Source of the DNA: an uncultured Bacillaceae bacterium
GTDB taxonomy: Bacteria > Bacillota > Bacilli > Bacillales > Alkalibacillaceae
Length of the DNA: 14,646 nt
Direction of reading: 5' to 3'
Assembly (NCBI GenBank): GCA_937958375.1
Contig: CALGNY010000201.1
Coordinates: forward strand, 1-14,646
The notes below the pieces were generated by a model. That model searched no databases, was not told the origin of the DNA, and saw only the letters and a list, made by a program, of their open reading frames with translations. Below are positions 6,042 to 13,563 of the stretch, one piece after another (positions within the stretch are counted from its first letter, which is position 1; the number at the start of each line of letters is the position of its first letter). A program made the position numbers and the translations under genes.

Positions 6042-6815
6042 TCAGTCCTTTTCTTGTAGTTGGTAAATTTCATATAACCCTTTTAATGTCAGAAAATCAT
6101 CCACATGGTCAATCGTTTGAGAACCTTTGCCAATTAGTTTGGCCAATCCACCTGTTGCAATTACCGTCGGCTCCGTACCGACTTCCTCTTTCATCCGCCT
6201 GACAAGCTCGTCCACTTGCCCGACATACCCGTAGAAAACGCCCGATTGCATCGCACCGACGGTTGATTTTCCAATCACCGAATCTGGCCTTGAAATTTCA
6301 ATCCGCGGAAGCTTTGCGGCTTTCGTATATAAAGCTTCGGTGGAAATTTTAATTCCCGGGGAAATAATTCCACCGCTATATTCACTGTTTTCATTAATAT
6401 AACAAAATGTCGTCGCTGTACCGAAGTCGACGATAATTAATGGTGCCCCATATTCCTTAATCCCGCCGATTGCATTCACAATCCGGTCTGCACCAATTTC
6501 TTGGGGTTGCGGGTAGTTCATCTTCAAATTCGTCTTCACCGATTCCTTACCGACAATAAACGGCTTCGTCTTGAAATATTTTTCACTCATATTTTCCAAG
6601 GCAAACATCGCCGGTGGAACGACAGAAGAAATGATTACCCCTTTAAAATCGCTAAAGTACAAGCCACTATGCTGCAGCAATGCCTTGATGCTCATCCCAT
6701 ATTCGTCTTCGGTTTTAAAACGGTCCGTTGCAATGCGCCATTGATAAATCATCCGATCATCTTCAAACGCACCGAGTACCGTATTTGTATTCCCGACGTC
6801 CAACACAAAAATCAT
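6042..6815 (-). CDS. coaX: type III pantothenate kinase
   Basis: CoaX phosphorylates pantothenate, the first step of coenzyme A synthesis. The type III enzyme needs a monovalent cation and is not inhibited by CoA (family knowledge). It has 257 residues, the normal length, with an ASKHA fold. Visible are the phosphate-1 loop DVGNTNT (6-12), IISSVVPP (61-68), GADRIVNA (108-115), the second phosphate loop DFGTATT (130-136), GGIISPGI (148-155) and the adenosine region ATGGLAKL (220-227). The start ATG gives the family N-terminus IFVLDVGNTNT; the ribosome binding site is weak (GGGTTG). It is the first gene after the repeat-filled gap and has its own extended -10 promoter. Confidence 0.97.
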   Translation of the reverse strand: MIFVLDVGNTNTVLGAFEDDRMIYQWRIATDRFKTEDEYGMSIKALLQHSGLYFSDFKGVIISSVVPPAMFALENMSEKYFKTKPFIVGKESVKTNLKMNYPQPQEIGADRIVNAIGGIKEYGAPLIIVDFGTATTFCYINENSEYSGGIISPGIKISTEALYTKAAKLPRIEISRPDSVIGKSTVGAMQSGVFYGYVGQVDELVRRMKEEVGTEPTVIATGGLAKLIGKGSQTIDHVDDFLTLKGLYEIYQLQEKD

Positions 6816-6851
6816 AAATTCAACCCATTTCTACGTGGTTTTTCACCGTAA

Positions 6852-6860
6852 ATCATATCA
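6852..6860 (-). promoter_or_regulatory. extended -10 promoter of coaX
   Basis: On the minus strand TGATATGAT gives a -10 TATGAT (5 of 6) with the TGn extension. No good -35 is visible 16-19 bp upstream, which is usual for extended -10 promoters. The start would be about 30 nt before the coaX ATG. The site lies between repeat array 2 and coaX, so the array would not be in this transcript. Confidence 0.55.
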
Positions 6861-6870
6861 CAAATGGACT

Positions 6871-6876
6871 TATAAT
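6871..6876 (+). promoter_or_regulatory. possible divergent -10 facing array 2
   Basis: A perfect TATAAT on the plus strand, 13 bp from the coaX -10 and facing the other way, points into the repeat array. The -35 region 17 bp upstream (GTAAAT) is poor and there is no TGn extension, so it may be chance in AT-rich DNA. Confidence 0.2.
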
Positions 6877-6916
6877 GTGTAATGAGAGTTCTTGATACAG
6901 AACATGTATCTCGTTC

Positions 6917-7479
6917 GGCACATATCTCGTATATTTGGGCGCATATCCCGTCGCCATGGGAGCATTTCCACCAGCCACGGGTGCATATATCTCCCACTCG
7001 GCTCATTTACCACGCAGATCGGACCATATTTTCTTCGCAAGGGACCATATTTTTTCATGAAGGGCGTATATCCCGAGATGGAGGGCGCATATCTCGATGT
7101 GGAGGGCGCATATACCAACGCAACGGACGCATTTCCCACGATGATGGGCGCATATATCCACCACTTGGCTCATTTACCGAACACACGGGATCATATTTTC
7201 CGCGCAAGGGACCATATTTTTTCACGAAGGACGCATATCTCGAGATGGAGGGCGTATATCCCAACGCAACGGACGCATTTCCCACGATGATGGGCGCATA
7301 TATCCACCACTTGGCTCATTTACCGAACACACGGGACCATATTTTCCGCGTAAGGGACCATATTTTTTCACTAAGGGCACATATCTTGAGGATACGGGCA
7401 CATATCCTATCGCCAAAGGTCCATAACCGCCAAGTCAGGGTCCATATCCACCAAAACAGGGCACATAAATCCGCGGGCA
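6917..7479. repeat. array 2: about 27 units of a 20-21 bp repeat, core GGGNNCATAT
   Basis: Reading the plus strand, units start at 6917, 6937, 6958, 6979, 7000, 7021, 7041, 7062, 7083, 7104, 7125, 7146, 7167, 7187, 7208, 7229, 7250, 7271, 7292, 7313, 7333, 7354, 7375, 7396, 7417, 7438 and 7459. Steps are 21 bp, or 20 where a base is lost just before the core CAT. The first 10 bp are conserved (GGGCGCATAT, GGGACCATAT, GGACGCATTT and similar); the other 10-11 bp vary. Because 21 is a multiple of three and stops are rare, long frames open on both strands with heptapeptide repeats (GRISxxG, or xMRPxxR on minus). None has a ribosome binding site, so I do not call a gene. The array fills the gap between the ftsH terminator and the coaX promoter. 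I do not recognise it. It is not CRISPR: the conserved part is too short and the period too small. Confidence 0.9.
7125..7374. repeat. 146-bp higher-order direct repeat inside array 2
   Basis: Five consecutive units at 7125-7228 recur at 7271-7374 with only three differences over 104 bp (T/C, C/T and G/T). The two intervening units (7229-7270) complete a seven-unit, 146-bp block. A more diverged form of the same unit order can be followed from 6979 to 7145. So the array grew by copying multi-unit blocks as well as single units. Confidence 0.85.
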
Positions 7480-7488
7480 CCCGCCCGC
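7473..7488. repeat. GC-rich inverted repeat at the array 2 end
   Basis: GCGGGC (7473-7478), a 4-nt loop and GCCCGC (7483-7488) form a short, stable stem where the last unit of array 2 decays. No T-run follows on either strand, so it is not an intrinsic terminator. Its role is unknown. Confidence 0.4.
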
Positions 7489-7516
7489 TCCAATCCAACC
7501 CCACCCCCAAAACAAA

Positions 7517-7564
7517 CAAAAAACACCAAACAAGACGGTTCCCCATCTTGATTAGTGCTTTTTC
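7517..7564 (-). terminator. ftsH intrinsic terminator
   Basis: On the minus strand CAAGATGG (7550-7543), the GNRA-type loop GGAA and CCGTCTTG (7538-7531) form the tip. The stem extends outward through GCACTAA/TTTGGTGT to about 17 pairs with one mismatch, then runs into TTTTTTG. It starts about 25 nt after the ftsH stop. Several pairs are G-U on the minus strand and become mismatches on the plus strand. It therefore acts mainly on leftward transcripts, though GTGCTTTTTC could give weak termination of a plus-strand transcript. Confidence 0.85.
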
Positions 7565-7589
7565 ATTCCTATGACTTCAAATCAAATCG

Positions 7590-9695
7590 TTATTCTTTCC
7601 GATTAGAATCTGAATCATTTTGATCTTTATTTTCTTCTTCTTCCGCTTTCGGTTCTGCGTTACCAACAGGTTTATCGTCTTCGGTTGGTAAATCGTCTTG
7701 TTGACGATTGATATTGACTTTGACATCGGACGTATTTTCACCGTCACGGTCATCATTTTCATCAGCAGAATCCGTCTCAGAAGTTGAATCGTCATCTTTA
7801 TAGTCAGACTTCGTATCTTTAATATCATCTAACTGTTCTTCGACGCTTTCCTCTTCTTCTGATTTTTCCGGAAGCTTACCGTGATAGAACAGGCCATCGA
7901 TTTGATCCGCATCCAATGTTTCAACTTCAAGTAGTGTCTGAGCGATCAACTCAAGCTGCTCTTTATGCTTCGTGATGATTTCTGTCGCCCGCTCGTAACA
8001 CGTATTGATGATGTTTTGGATTTCTTGGTCAATTTCATAGGCGATTTGGTCACTGTAGTTCGGTTCGTTCTGTAAATCACGACCCAAGAATACTTGGCCT
8101 CCGCCTGATGTACCAAACTGAAGTGGTCCGAGTTTTTCACTCATTCCAAATTCAGTAACCATTTTTCTGGCGATATTCGTTGCGCGCTGGAAGTCATTAT
8201 GTGCGCCTGTACTTGCTTCTTTGAAAATAACTTCTTCAGCAACGCGTCCACCGAGTAAACCAGTGATTTTATCCATCAATTCAGGTTTCGTTTGGAAATA
8301 TCGATCCTCTCTAGGCAACATGACGGCATAACCGCCAGCCTGACCACGAGGCACGATCGTTACTTTATGAACCATATCGGCATCATTCAAGACAACACCA
8401 ATGACGGTGTGTCCACTCTCATGATACGCGACGATATTTCGTTCTTTTTTGGAAATGACGCGGCTCTTCTTCGATGGTCCGGCAATGACACGGTCAATCG
8501 CTTCATCGACATGACGCATCGAAATTTGTTTCACATCTTCACGAGCAGCAACTAAAGCGGCTTCGTTCAGTAAGTTCTCCAAATCGGCTCCAGAAAATCC
8601 TGGCGTCCGCATCGCAATGGTTTTCAAACTCACATCTTTTGCGAGTGGCTTATCTTTCGCATGAACCCCTAGTACTTCTTCACGACCTTTAACATCCGGT
8701 GCGTTGACTGGAATTTGACGGTCGAAACGTCCAGGACGAAGGAGGGCTGGGTCTAGAATATCCGGACGGTTAGTCGCCGCCATAATGATGATTCCCTCGT
8801 TCACACCGAAACCATCCATCTCAACGAGTAGTTGGTTCAATGTTTGTTCACGCTCATCATGTCCACCGCCAACACCTGCACCACGTTGACGTCCGACAGC
8901 ATCGATCTCATCAATAAAGATGATACAAGGAGCGTTTTTCTTCGCGTTTTCAAATAAGTCACGTACACGAGAAGCACCGACACCGACAAACATTTCTACG
9001 AAGTCTGAACCACTGATGGAGAAGAACGGAACGCCCGCTTCCCCTGCGACAGCTTTCGCAAGTAATGTTTTACCGGTACCCGGAGGCCCGACAAGCAAGA
9101 CACCTTTCGGAATTCGCGCACCGAGCGCGGAGAATTTCCGTGGGTCTTTTAAGAATTCAACGACTTCAACAAGCTCCTGTTTCTCTTCATCGGCGCCTGC
9201 CACGTCGGTAAATTTCGTTTTCTTCTTATCTTCGGTATACATTTTCGCTTTACTTTTACCGAAGTTCATCATCTTACCGCCGCCGCCTTGCATTTGGCTA
9301 AGTAAGAAGAAGAATAGAATGAAAATAATGATGAATGGAATCAACGTCGTCAGAACCCGTGCCCATGCACTTGGTTCTTCAGCCGGTTCCACCGTCAAAT
9401 TACTTTGCTGATTGGCCTGTGTGATGATGGTGCTGATGATCTCATCATTGGCCGGAATCTCAGCGACAAAACTAGTCAATCCTTCATCCCCGCTATATTC
9501 ACCACGGGCTTCATAAGCAAAATTTGTATATTGTAAGGTCATTTCTTCAACTTGACCGTCTTCTAACACTTCAACAAATTGGCTATAATTCATTTGCTCT
9601 GTCTCTGGTGCCGGATTGTTGAACATGCTGACAATGGCAATCAGAATCAAGAAAATAACCAAATAAAATATGGTATTTCGGAACACCCGACTCAT
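7590..9695 (-). CDS. ftsH: ATP-dependent zinc metalloprotease FtsH
   Basis: FtsH is a membrane-anchored hexameric AAA+ protease that degrades misfolded membrane proteins and regulators; in B. subtilis it is needed for sporulation and stress survival. Order of parts: membrane helix 1 (about 8-24), extracytoplasmic region (25-110), helix 2 (about 113-133), Walker A GPPGTGKT (203-210), Walker B IIFIDEID (258-265), second region of homology TNRPDILDPALLRPGRFDR (308-326), and zinc site HESGH (425-429) with Asp501 as likely third ligand. At 701 residues it is about 60 longer than B. subtilis FtsH. The excess is an acidic tail (about 610-701), low in complexity and rich in Asp, Glu, Ser and Asn. The start has a strong GGAGGAGG site. 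The gene has its own probable promoter and a terminator. Confidence 0.98.
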   Translation of the reverse strand: MSRVFRNTIFYLVIFLILIAIVSMFNNPAPETEQMNYSQFVEVLEDGQVEEMTLQYTNFAYEARGEYSGDEGLTSFVAEIPANDEIISTIITQANQQSNLTVEPAEEPSAWARVLTTLIPFIIIFILFFFLLSQMQGGGGKMMNFGKSKAKMYTEDKKKTKFTDVAGADEEKQELVEVVEFLKDPRKFSALGARIPKGVLLVGPPGTGKTLLAKAVAGEAGVPFFSISGSDFVEMFVGVGASRVRDLFENAKKNAPCIIFIDEIDAVGRQRGAGVGGGHDEREQTLNQLLVEMDGFGVNEGIIIMAATNRPDILDPALLRPGRFDRQIPVNAPDVKGREEVLGVHAKDKPLAKDVSLKTIAMRTPGFSGADLENLLNEAALVAAREDVKQISMRHVDEAIDRVIAGPSKKSRVISKKERNIVAYHESGHTVIGVVLNDADMVHKVTIVPRGQAGGYAVMLPREDRYFQTKPELMDKITGLLGGRVAEEVIFKEASTGAHNDFQRATNIARKMVTEFGMSEKLGPLQFGTSGGGQVFLGRDLQNEPNYSDQIAYEIDQEIQNIINTCYERATEIITKHKEQLELIAQTLLEVETLDADQIDGLFYHGKLPEKSEEEESVEEQLDDIKDTKSDYKDDDSTSETDSADENDDRDGENTSDVKVNINRQQDDLPTEDDKPVGNAEPKAEEEENKDQNDSDSNRKE

Positions 9696-9729
9696 TACTT
9701 ACCTCCTCCTACAACACAAAACTAAACTA

Positions 9730-9759
9730 ATACTATCACATAATTTTTTCCTTACTCAA
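9730..9759 (-). promoter_or_regulatory. putative ftsH promoter
   Basis: In the 104-bp gap after hpt, the minus strand has TTGAGT (9759-9754), an 18-bp spacer and TAGTAT (9735-9730), each 4 of 6 to sigma-A. No terminator lies between hpt and ftsH, so read-through from the tilS promoter is also likely. Confidence 0.45.
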
Positions 9760-9799
9760 CTATAAGGTCTTGAATATTCCTTGAATTTTTCCTTTGAAC

Positions 9800-10336
9800 C
9801 TATGAATAAATTTCCGGCTTCAGAACCCCAATATAAGGAAGATTCCGATATCTCTCTTGGTAATCCAATCCATAGCCGACAACGAATGCGTCCGGGACTT
9901 CAAAACCAACCAAATCCGCCTTTATGTTTCCCTTACGTCCACTGGGTTTATCCAGCAGTGTGACGATCGTGATAGACTTTGCTTTCCGGTGTTTGAATAG
10001 GTCGACCAGGTAGCTCAATGTCAACCCACTGTCGATGATGTCTTCAATGATCAGCAAGTCGCGTCCTTTGACTTGCGTGTTCAAATCCTTCAAAATTTTG
10101 ACTTCACCGCTCGACTCCATACCGCCACCATAACTGGAAACATCCATAAAGTCCATTTCCACGTGCGTGTCGACGCGCTTCAATAAATCACTCATAAAAG
10201 GCATTGCGCCTTTCAGCACTCCGACAGCAAGCGGGAATTTCCCATCGAATTTTTCCGTAATGATTTCACCTAGCTCTTTCGTTCTTGCTTGAAGCTCTTC
10301 TTCTTCATATAAAATTTTGTCAATCTCATTGTGCAT
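9800..10336 (-). CDS. hpt: hypoxanthine-guanine phosphoribosyltransferase
   Basis: This purine salvage enzyme joins hypoxanthine or guanine to PRPP, giving IMP or GMP. It has 178 residues, normal for the bacterial enzyme (B. subtilis hprT). Visible parts are VGVLKGAMPF (38-47, the PPi-binding LKG), MDVSSYGGGMESSG (64-77, the flexible catalytic loop) and the PRPP motif LLIIEDIIDSGLTL (94-107), then VTLLDKPSGRK (125-135) and GYGLDYQERYRNLPYIG (154-170, base site). GAGGAGG lies 7 nt before the ATG and overlaps the tilS stop, so the two genes are cotranscribed and probably coupled. The tilS-hpt-ftsH order is conserved in Bacilli. Confidence 0.97.
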   Translation of the reverse strand: MHNEIDKILYEEEELQARTKELGEIITEKFDGKFPLAVGVLKGAMPFMSDLLKRVDTHVEMDFMDVSSYGGGMESSGEVKILKDLNTQVKGRDLLIIEDIIDSGLTLSYLVDLFKHRKAKSITIVTLLDKPSGRKGNIKADLVGFEVPDAFVVGYGLDYQERYRNLPYIGVLKPEIYS

Positions 10337-10348
10337 GAATGGTCCTCC

Positions 10349-11761
10349 TCATTCGTTGTTCCTATTCAATCCATCAAACGGTTCAGATGGTTGAGTGGCA
10401 CGGATGACGACATACGAATCAGCTTCCTGCCCAGTCGAGGCAAAATCGCTTTTTGCCAGTTTGGGTAACCAGAGAATGGTGCCATCCCCATTTTCAACAA
10501 TTGGCCATCGATCACGGTCAATTTTAGGTACTTTTTCGTCTATAAATATATCCTTCACTTTTTTCGTACCAGCTAATCCTAAAAGTCGAATTCGATCCCC
10601 AGGTTTGCGGGTACGTATCGTCAGCGGAAATACTATGTGACGTTTATCACATGCAAACAGATAGACGTGATGATCAGTGTCGGTTGATTCGACCTTGTCC
10701 ACCTCAGTCACAGACAGCGTCCAACCATTCGGTAAATGAACGGTTTCATCAATTGCTACCGAGACAAAATAAGACCGATCCGACAGATCCTTATATCCGA
10801 TTTCACATTGGTCGTAGGCCTTCACCCACTGAAAATCCTTCATAAATGAATATGTAGCATTCGGTTGATCTGCTTGAAGCCATTCCAAAAAGTCAAAAAA
10901 ATAATCAGTTTTACCCATTGGAATATGAAGATAGTTTAATATTAGATGAAACCCCCTTCTTTGTAAAGATAAAGGGAGAGCTAGATACTGCGGAATCGAA
11001 AACGTCACTTTTTGTTCACAAAACTGACCGATTGACTGCATTTTTTCATTGGCCAAATCATCTAAAATCCGGTCCTCATCTCGGTACATTTCCGATAGTC
11101 GTTGGACACCTTCAAGGAAATTCGGGTTTTCTTTTTTGAAAAATGGAAGAATCCTTTGGCGGAAGCGATTTCTCGTGTACGTATCATCTTGGTTGGTGGG
11201 ATCCTCATGATAGTCAACCTGATTCGTTTCGATATACGTGAGGAGTTCTTGCTTACTGACACTTAAAAATGGCCGGATGATTTGTTTGTTGCCAAGAGAG
11301 CCCTTTAGCGGAATGCCCTTCAGCGGAACCCCTTTTGCCAGTTGCATCAACATCGTTTCCGCTTGGTCGTCTGCGTGGTGGGCAGTGACTAATTTCACAT
11401 CAGCCCGGTCATTCATCTGTTTTTCAAAAAAACGGTACCGCAGCTTTCGGGCCGCTTCCTGCGTTCCGACACGATGCGTTTGTCTGTACGTTTCCACATC
11501 CACTTCCCCACGAATGACACGTAAATTTCGTTTATGGGCTTCGGCTTCAACGAATTCGGCATCCTGTCGAGACGTTTGCCCACGAAGCTGATGATCCACA
11601 GTAAGCACGATCAATTCAAGCGACCATTCCTCTTGGATCCGATAAAAAAAATCAAGCATGGCCATGGAATCCAAGCCGCCTGATACCGCTAAATATAACG
11701 TATCACCTTGTTTGAACAATTGATGTTTTTCATTAAATGATAAAACGGATGATTTGAGCAT
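10349..11761 (-). CDS. tilS: tRNA(Ile)-lysidine synthase
   Basis: TilS attaches lysine to C34 of the CAU-anticodon tRNA-Ile, using ATP, so that it decodes AUA instead of AUG; it is essential in most bacteria. At about 470 residues it has the full Bacillus-type length. The N-terminal PP-loop domain carries AVSGGLDSM (25-33) and HHADDQAETMLMQLAKG further on. Central and C-terminal tRNA-binding domains follow, with TRKPGDRIRLLG and KKVKDIFIDEKVP near the end. There are two adjacent ATGs (11764 and 11761). I favour the second because GGAGAGG lies 6 nt before it, against 3 nt for the first. A good promoter precedes the gene and hpt follows after 12 nt. Confidence 0.96.
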   Translation of the reverse strand: MLKSSVLSFNEKHQLFKQGDTLYLAVSGGLDSMAMLDFFYRIQEEWSLELIVLTVDHQLRGQTSRQDAEFVEAEAHKRNLRVIRGEVDVETYRQTHRVGTQEAARKLRYRFFEKQMNDRADVKLVTAHHADDQAETMLMQLAKGVPLKGIPLKGSLGNKQIIRPFLSVSKQELLTYIETNQVDYHEDPTNQDDTYTRNRFRQRILPFFKKENPNFLEGVQRLSEMYRDEDRILDDLANEKMQSIGQFCEQKVTFSIPQYLALPLSLQRRGFHLILNYLHIPMGKTDYFFDFLEWLQADQPNATYSFMKDFQWVKAYDQCEIGYKDLSDRSYFVSVAIDETVHLPNGWTLSVTEVDKVESTDTDHHVYLFACDKRHIVFPLTIRTRKPGDRIRLLGLAGTKKVKDIFIDEKVPKIDRDRWPIVENGDGTILWLPKLAKSDFASTGQEADSYVVIRATQPSEPFDGLNRNNE

Positions 11762-11799
11762 CATCTTCCTCTCCGTTCCTTGCCTTGTCCATTCATTCC

Positions 11800-11829
11800 A
11801 TTATATCACTCTGATTTATTCGAATTCAA
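11800..11829 (-). promoter_or_regulatory. tilS-hpt promoter (sigma-A, extended -10)
   Basis: On the minus strand TTGAAT (11829-11824), an 18-bp spacer and a perfect TATAAT (11805-11800) are seen, with TGA directly before the -10. It lies between yabT and tilS and starts a transcript about 30 nt before tilS. This separates the housekeeping genes from the sporulation genes upstream. Confidence 0.75.
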
Positions 11830-11842
11830 TGAATGTCTTTAG

Positions 11843-12790
11843 TTAAAACCAATAATAAATCCCGACAAATAAAAACACCTGTCCCATAAACACAGCCGTA
11901 ATCCCAATCAATTCGTTTTTATAGGTTGGATCGGATGCTTGATGACTGGCATGAGCCATAGAGTGTGCTCCGATTCTTCTTCTGTTTTTTCGTTGTTGCG
12001 GAAAACGTAACCGGTCTAAATCACGTTTCATCTCCGTCGCATGCGTATAACTCCCACTGACCGCCTTTTTTAAAATGGAATGGAATGGGACAAGCGTCTG
12101 GCTTTGATCGATCAAACGCATTAGGTTTTTGTTGGTCGCTCCATTTTTCCTGAACATCGAATCGAGTTGCAGCATGCACATCGCAACGGCAAATAAATCA
12201 TACGATGGCTCGGCTCGCCGTTCGCCCATCTGCCAATAGCCACGGTCGTATTGGCTCGTATATTCGCGGACGGATCTGCCTATTTTTGTGACGCCACCAA
12301 AATCAACGAGCCGGATGCGCTTTCTTTTCCGGTCAATCAGCAAATTCTCAAGCTTCAAATCACCGAAAATATAGCCTGCCTGATGAATGTGATGCAGCTG
12401 AAAGAGCAGCTGCTTCATCACTGTTGCAAGCTGATTGAATTTACCCGGTTGGTACCAATCTTTGATTTGGATGCCTTCGATATATTCCATGACATAAAAC
12501 GAATAACTCGTTTGGTGAATGACCGCGTCATCGACATCGAACAAAAAAGGCCCAAGCTGGACGCCTTGGACCTTTCTCATTACTTTAAGAATCTTTGCCT
12601 CACGGGTGATCACAGAGGAATCTTTACTGATTTTTAATGCAAATCGTCCTCGGCTACCTTGAACAAGGTAAATCGATCCCCTCGAACCTTCTCCAATCCG
12701 ACCGATCACTTGATATCTTCGTTTATGCCATTTTCCGACCAACGTTGTCCGGTCAGCTAGACGAACGGTAGGATGTATCGATGATGTCAT
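11843..12790 (-). CDS. yabT: Hanks-type Ser/Thr protein kinase YabT
   Basis: YabT is a sporulation-linked Ser/Thr kinase; the B. subtilis protein is activated by DNA and phosphorylates RecA and other targets. The protein has 315 residues. The glycine-rich loop is IGEGSRGSIYLV (32-43), the likely ATP lysine is Lys53 (FALKIS), and Glu64 may be its partner. The catalytic loop reads IFGDLKLEN (141-149), so the usual HRD is replaced by FGD while Asp144 and Asn149 remain. DFG is at 163-165. A basic stretch, RKNRRR (267-272), could bind DNA. A single C-terminal membrane helix (about 294-314) ends at the last residue, so there is no extracellular sensor domain. I chose the ATG with GGAGAGG 9 nt upstream. 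It overlaps the yabS end by 38 nt, which suggests coupled translation. Confidence 0.92.
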   Translation of the reverse strand: MTSSIHPTVRLADRTTLVGKWHKRRYQVIGRIGEGSRGSIYLVQGSRGRFALKISKDSSVITREAKILKVMRKVQGVQLGPFLFDVDDAVIHQTSYSFYVMEYIEGIQIKDWYQPGKFNQLATVMKQLLFQLHHIHQAGYIFGDLKLENLLIDRKRKRIRLVDFGGVTKIGRSVREYTSQYDRGYWQMGERRAEPSYDLFAVAMCMLQLDSMFRKNGATNKNLMRLIDQSQTLVPFHSILKKAVSGSYTHATEMKRDLDRLRFPQQRKNRRRIGAHSMAHASHQASDPTYKNELIGITAVFMGQVFLFVGIYYWF

Positions 12791-13493
12791 AGTCGACTTC
12801 CTCTCCAATGACCTCTTGATCAAATATTTTCACGGCTTCTTTTAATGCTGAACCTGTAGGTGTAATGCCTCCAGTCGCAAGCTTCGGAAAGACTTTGGCA
12901 ATATCAGCCCCTCGGTTCGTCCAAGAAAGAAGCTGTTTTGTGATTTTCCGACGTGTCGGAAATTGATAGATTGAAAAATAATAACTACCCATCCGCGATT
13001 TCAAACTGATGACCATATCATTCAATGATTCACGGACTGCAGACATTTTATCCTGCATGCTTGCACTCGTATCAATCAAGATCAATACTTGTAAGTCGAC
13101 CGTCTCCCCTAATTCTTCAACAATCTCTTGGACCTCTTCTTTCGTATCTGGTGGCAGATCCTCTTCACGCATTTCTTTTCCGAAAATTCCCTTCAATTCT
13201 TGTGAAACATATCCCTGGATGGTTTGCGTCATCGCCTTTTGCGTCACCATCTGAACGGTTTCTGATAATTCTTCCGCGTAAACAATCCGACTGACCCCAT
13301 TACCGGCTTGAGCAATCTCATTCACCTCTGCCAGTCCGGTTGGATTTTCTGTTTGATCATCTTCCATCACACCGATCACATTGACGGAAATCCCTTGCTG
13401 TGCAATTTGCTCACTGACACGAACAGGGTCTTCCCCTTGATTCGAACATCCATCTGTAATCAATAGAATTTGCCGAATAGTACCTTTACCCAT
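12753..13493 (-). CDS. yabS: YabS-like von Willebrand factor A domain protein
   Basis: This is a 246-residue protein with the position and length of B. subtilis YabS, whose function is not established. Two parts show VWA-like features. The N-terminal part has ILLITDGCSNQG (9-20) and VNVIGVM (37-43). The C-terminal part starts with VLILIDTSASM (136-146), containing the metal-binding MIDAS motif DTSAS, and is supported by GGITPTGSAL (208-217), where Thr211 or Thr213 could be the MIDAS threonine. There is no signal peptide or membrane segment, so it is likely cytosolic. The ATG is preceded by GAGGAGG. The gene lies 70 nt after spoIIE and its end overlaps yabT. A VWA protein paired with a membrane kinase suggests they work together (inference). 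Confidence 0.88.
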   Translation of the reverse strand: MGKGTIRQILLITDGCSNQGEDPVRVSEQIAQQGISVNVIGVMEDDQTENPTGLAEVNEIAQAGNGVSRIVYAEELSETVQMVTQKAMTQTIQGYVSQELKGIFGKEMREEDLPPDTKEEVQEIVEELGETVDLQVLILIDTSASMQDKMSAVRESLNDMVISLKSRMGSYYFSIYQFPTRRKITKQLLSWTNRGADIAKVFPKLATGGITPTGSALKEAVKIFDQEVIGEEVDYDIIDTSYRSSS

Positions 13494-13563
13494 CGTTTGT
13501 CGCCTCCTCTATTTTTACCTCCATTCTTGACCAAGAAAATCTTCTTTATACCCGTGAATAGAC

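Noticed and set aside
6917..7479. CRISPR array
   Set aside because: The conserved part is about 10 bp and degenerate, the period is 21 bp and no cas genes are present; CRISPR repeats are longer and near identical.
7473..7488. Terminator at the GC-rich inverted repeat
   Set aside because: No T-run follows on either strand; the true ftsH terminator is at 7517-7564.
6882..7574. A 230-codon plus-strand frame with heptapeptide repeats, and several repeat frames on the other strand
   Set aside because: They arise because the 21-bp unit is a multiple of three and lacks stops, so several frames are open at once. None has a ribosome binding site, and the last part of this frame runs into the ftsH terminator.
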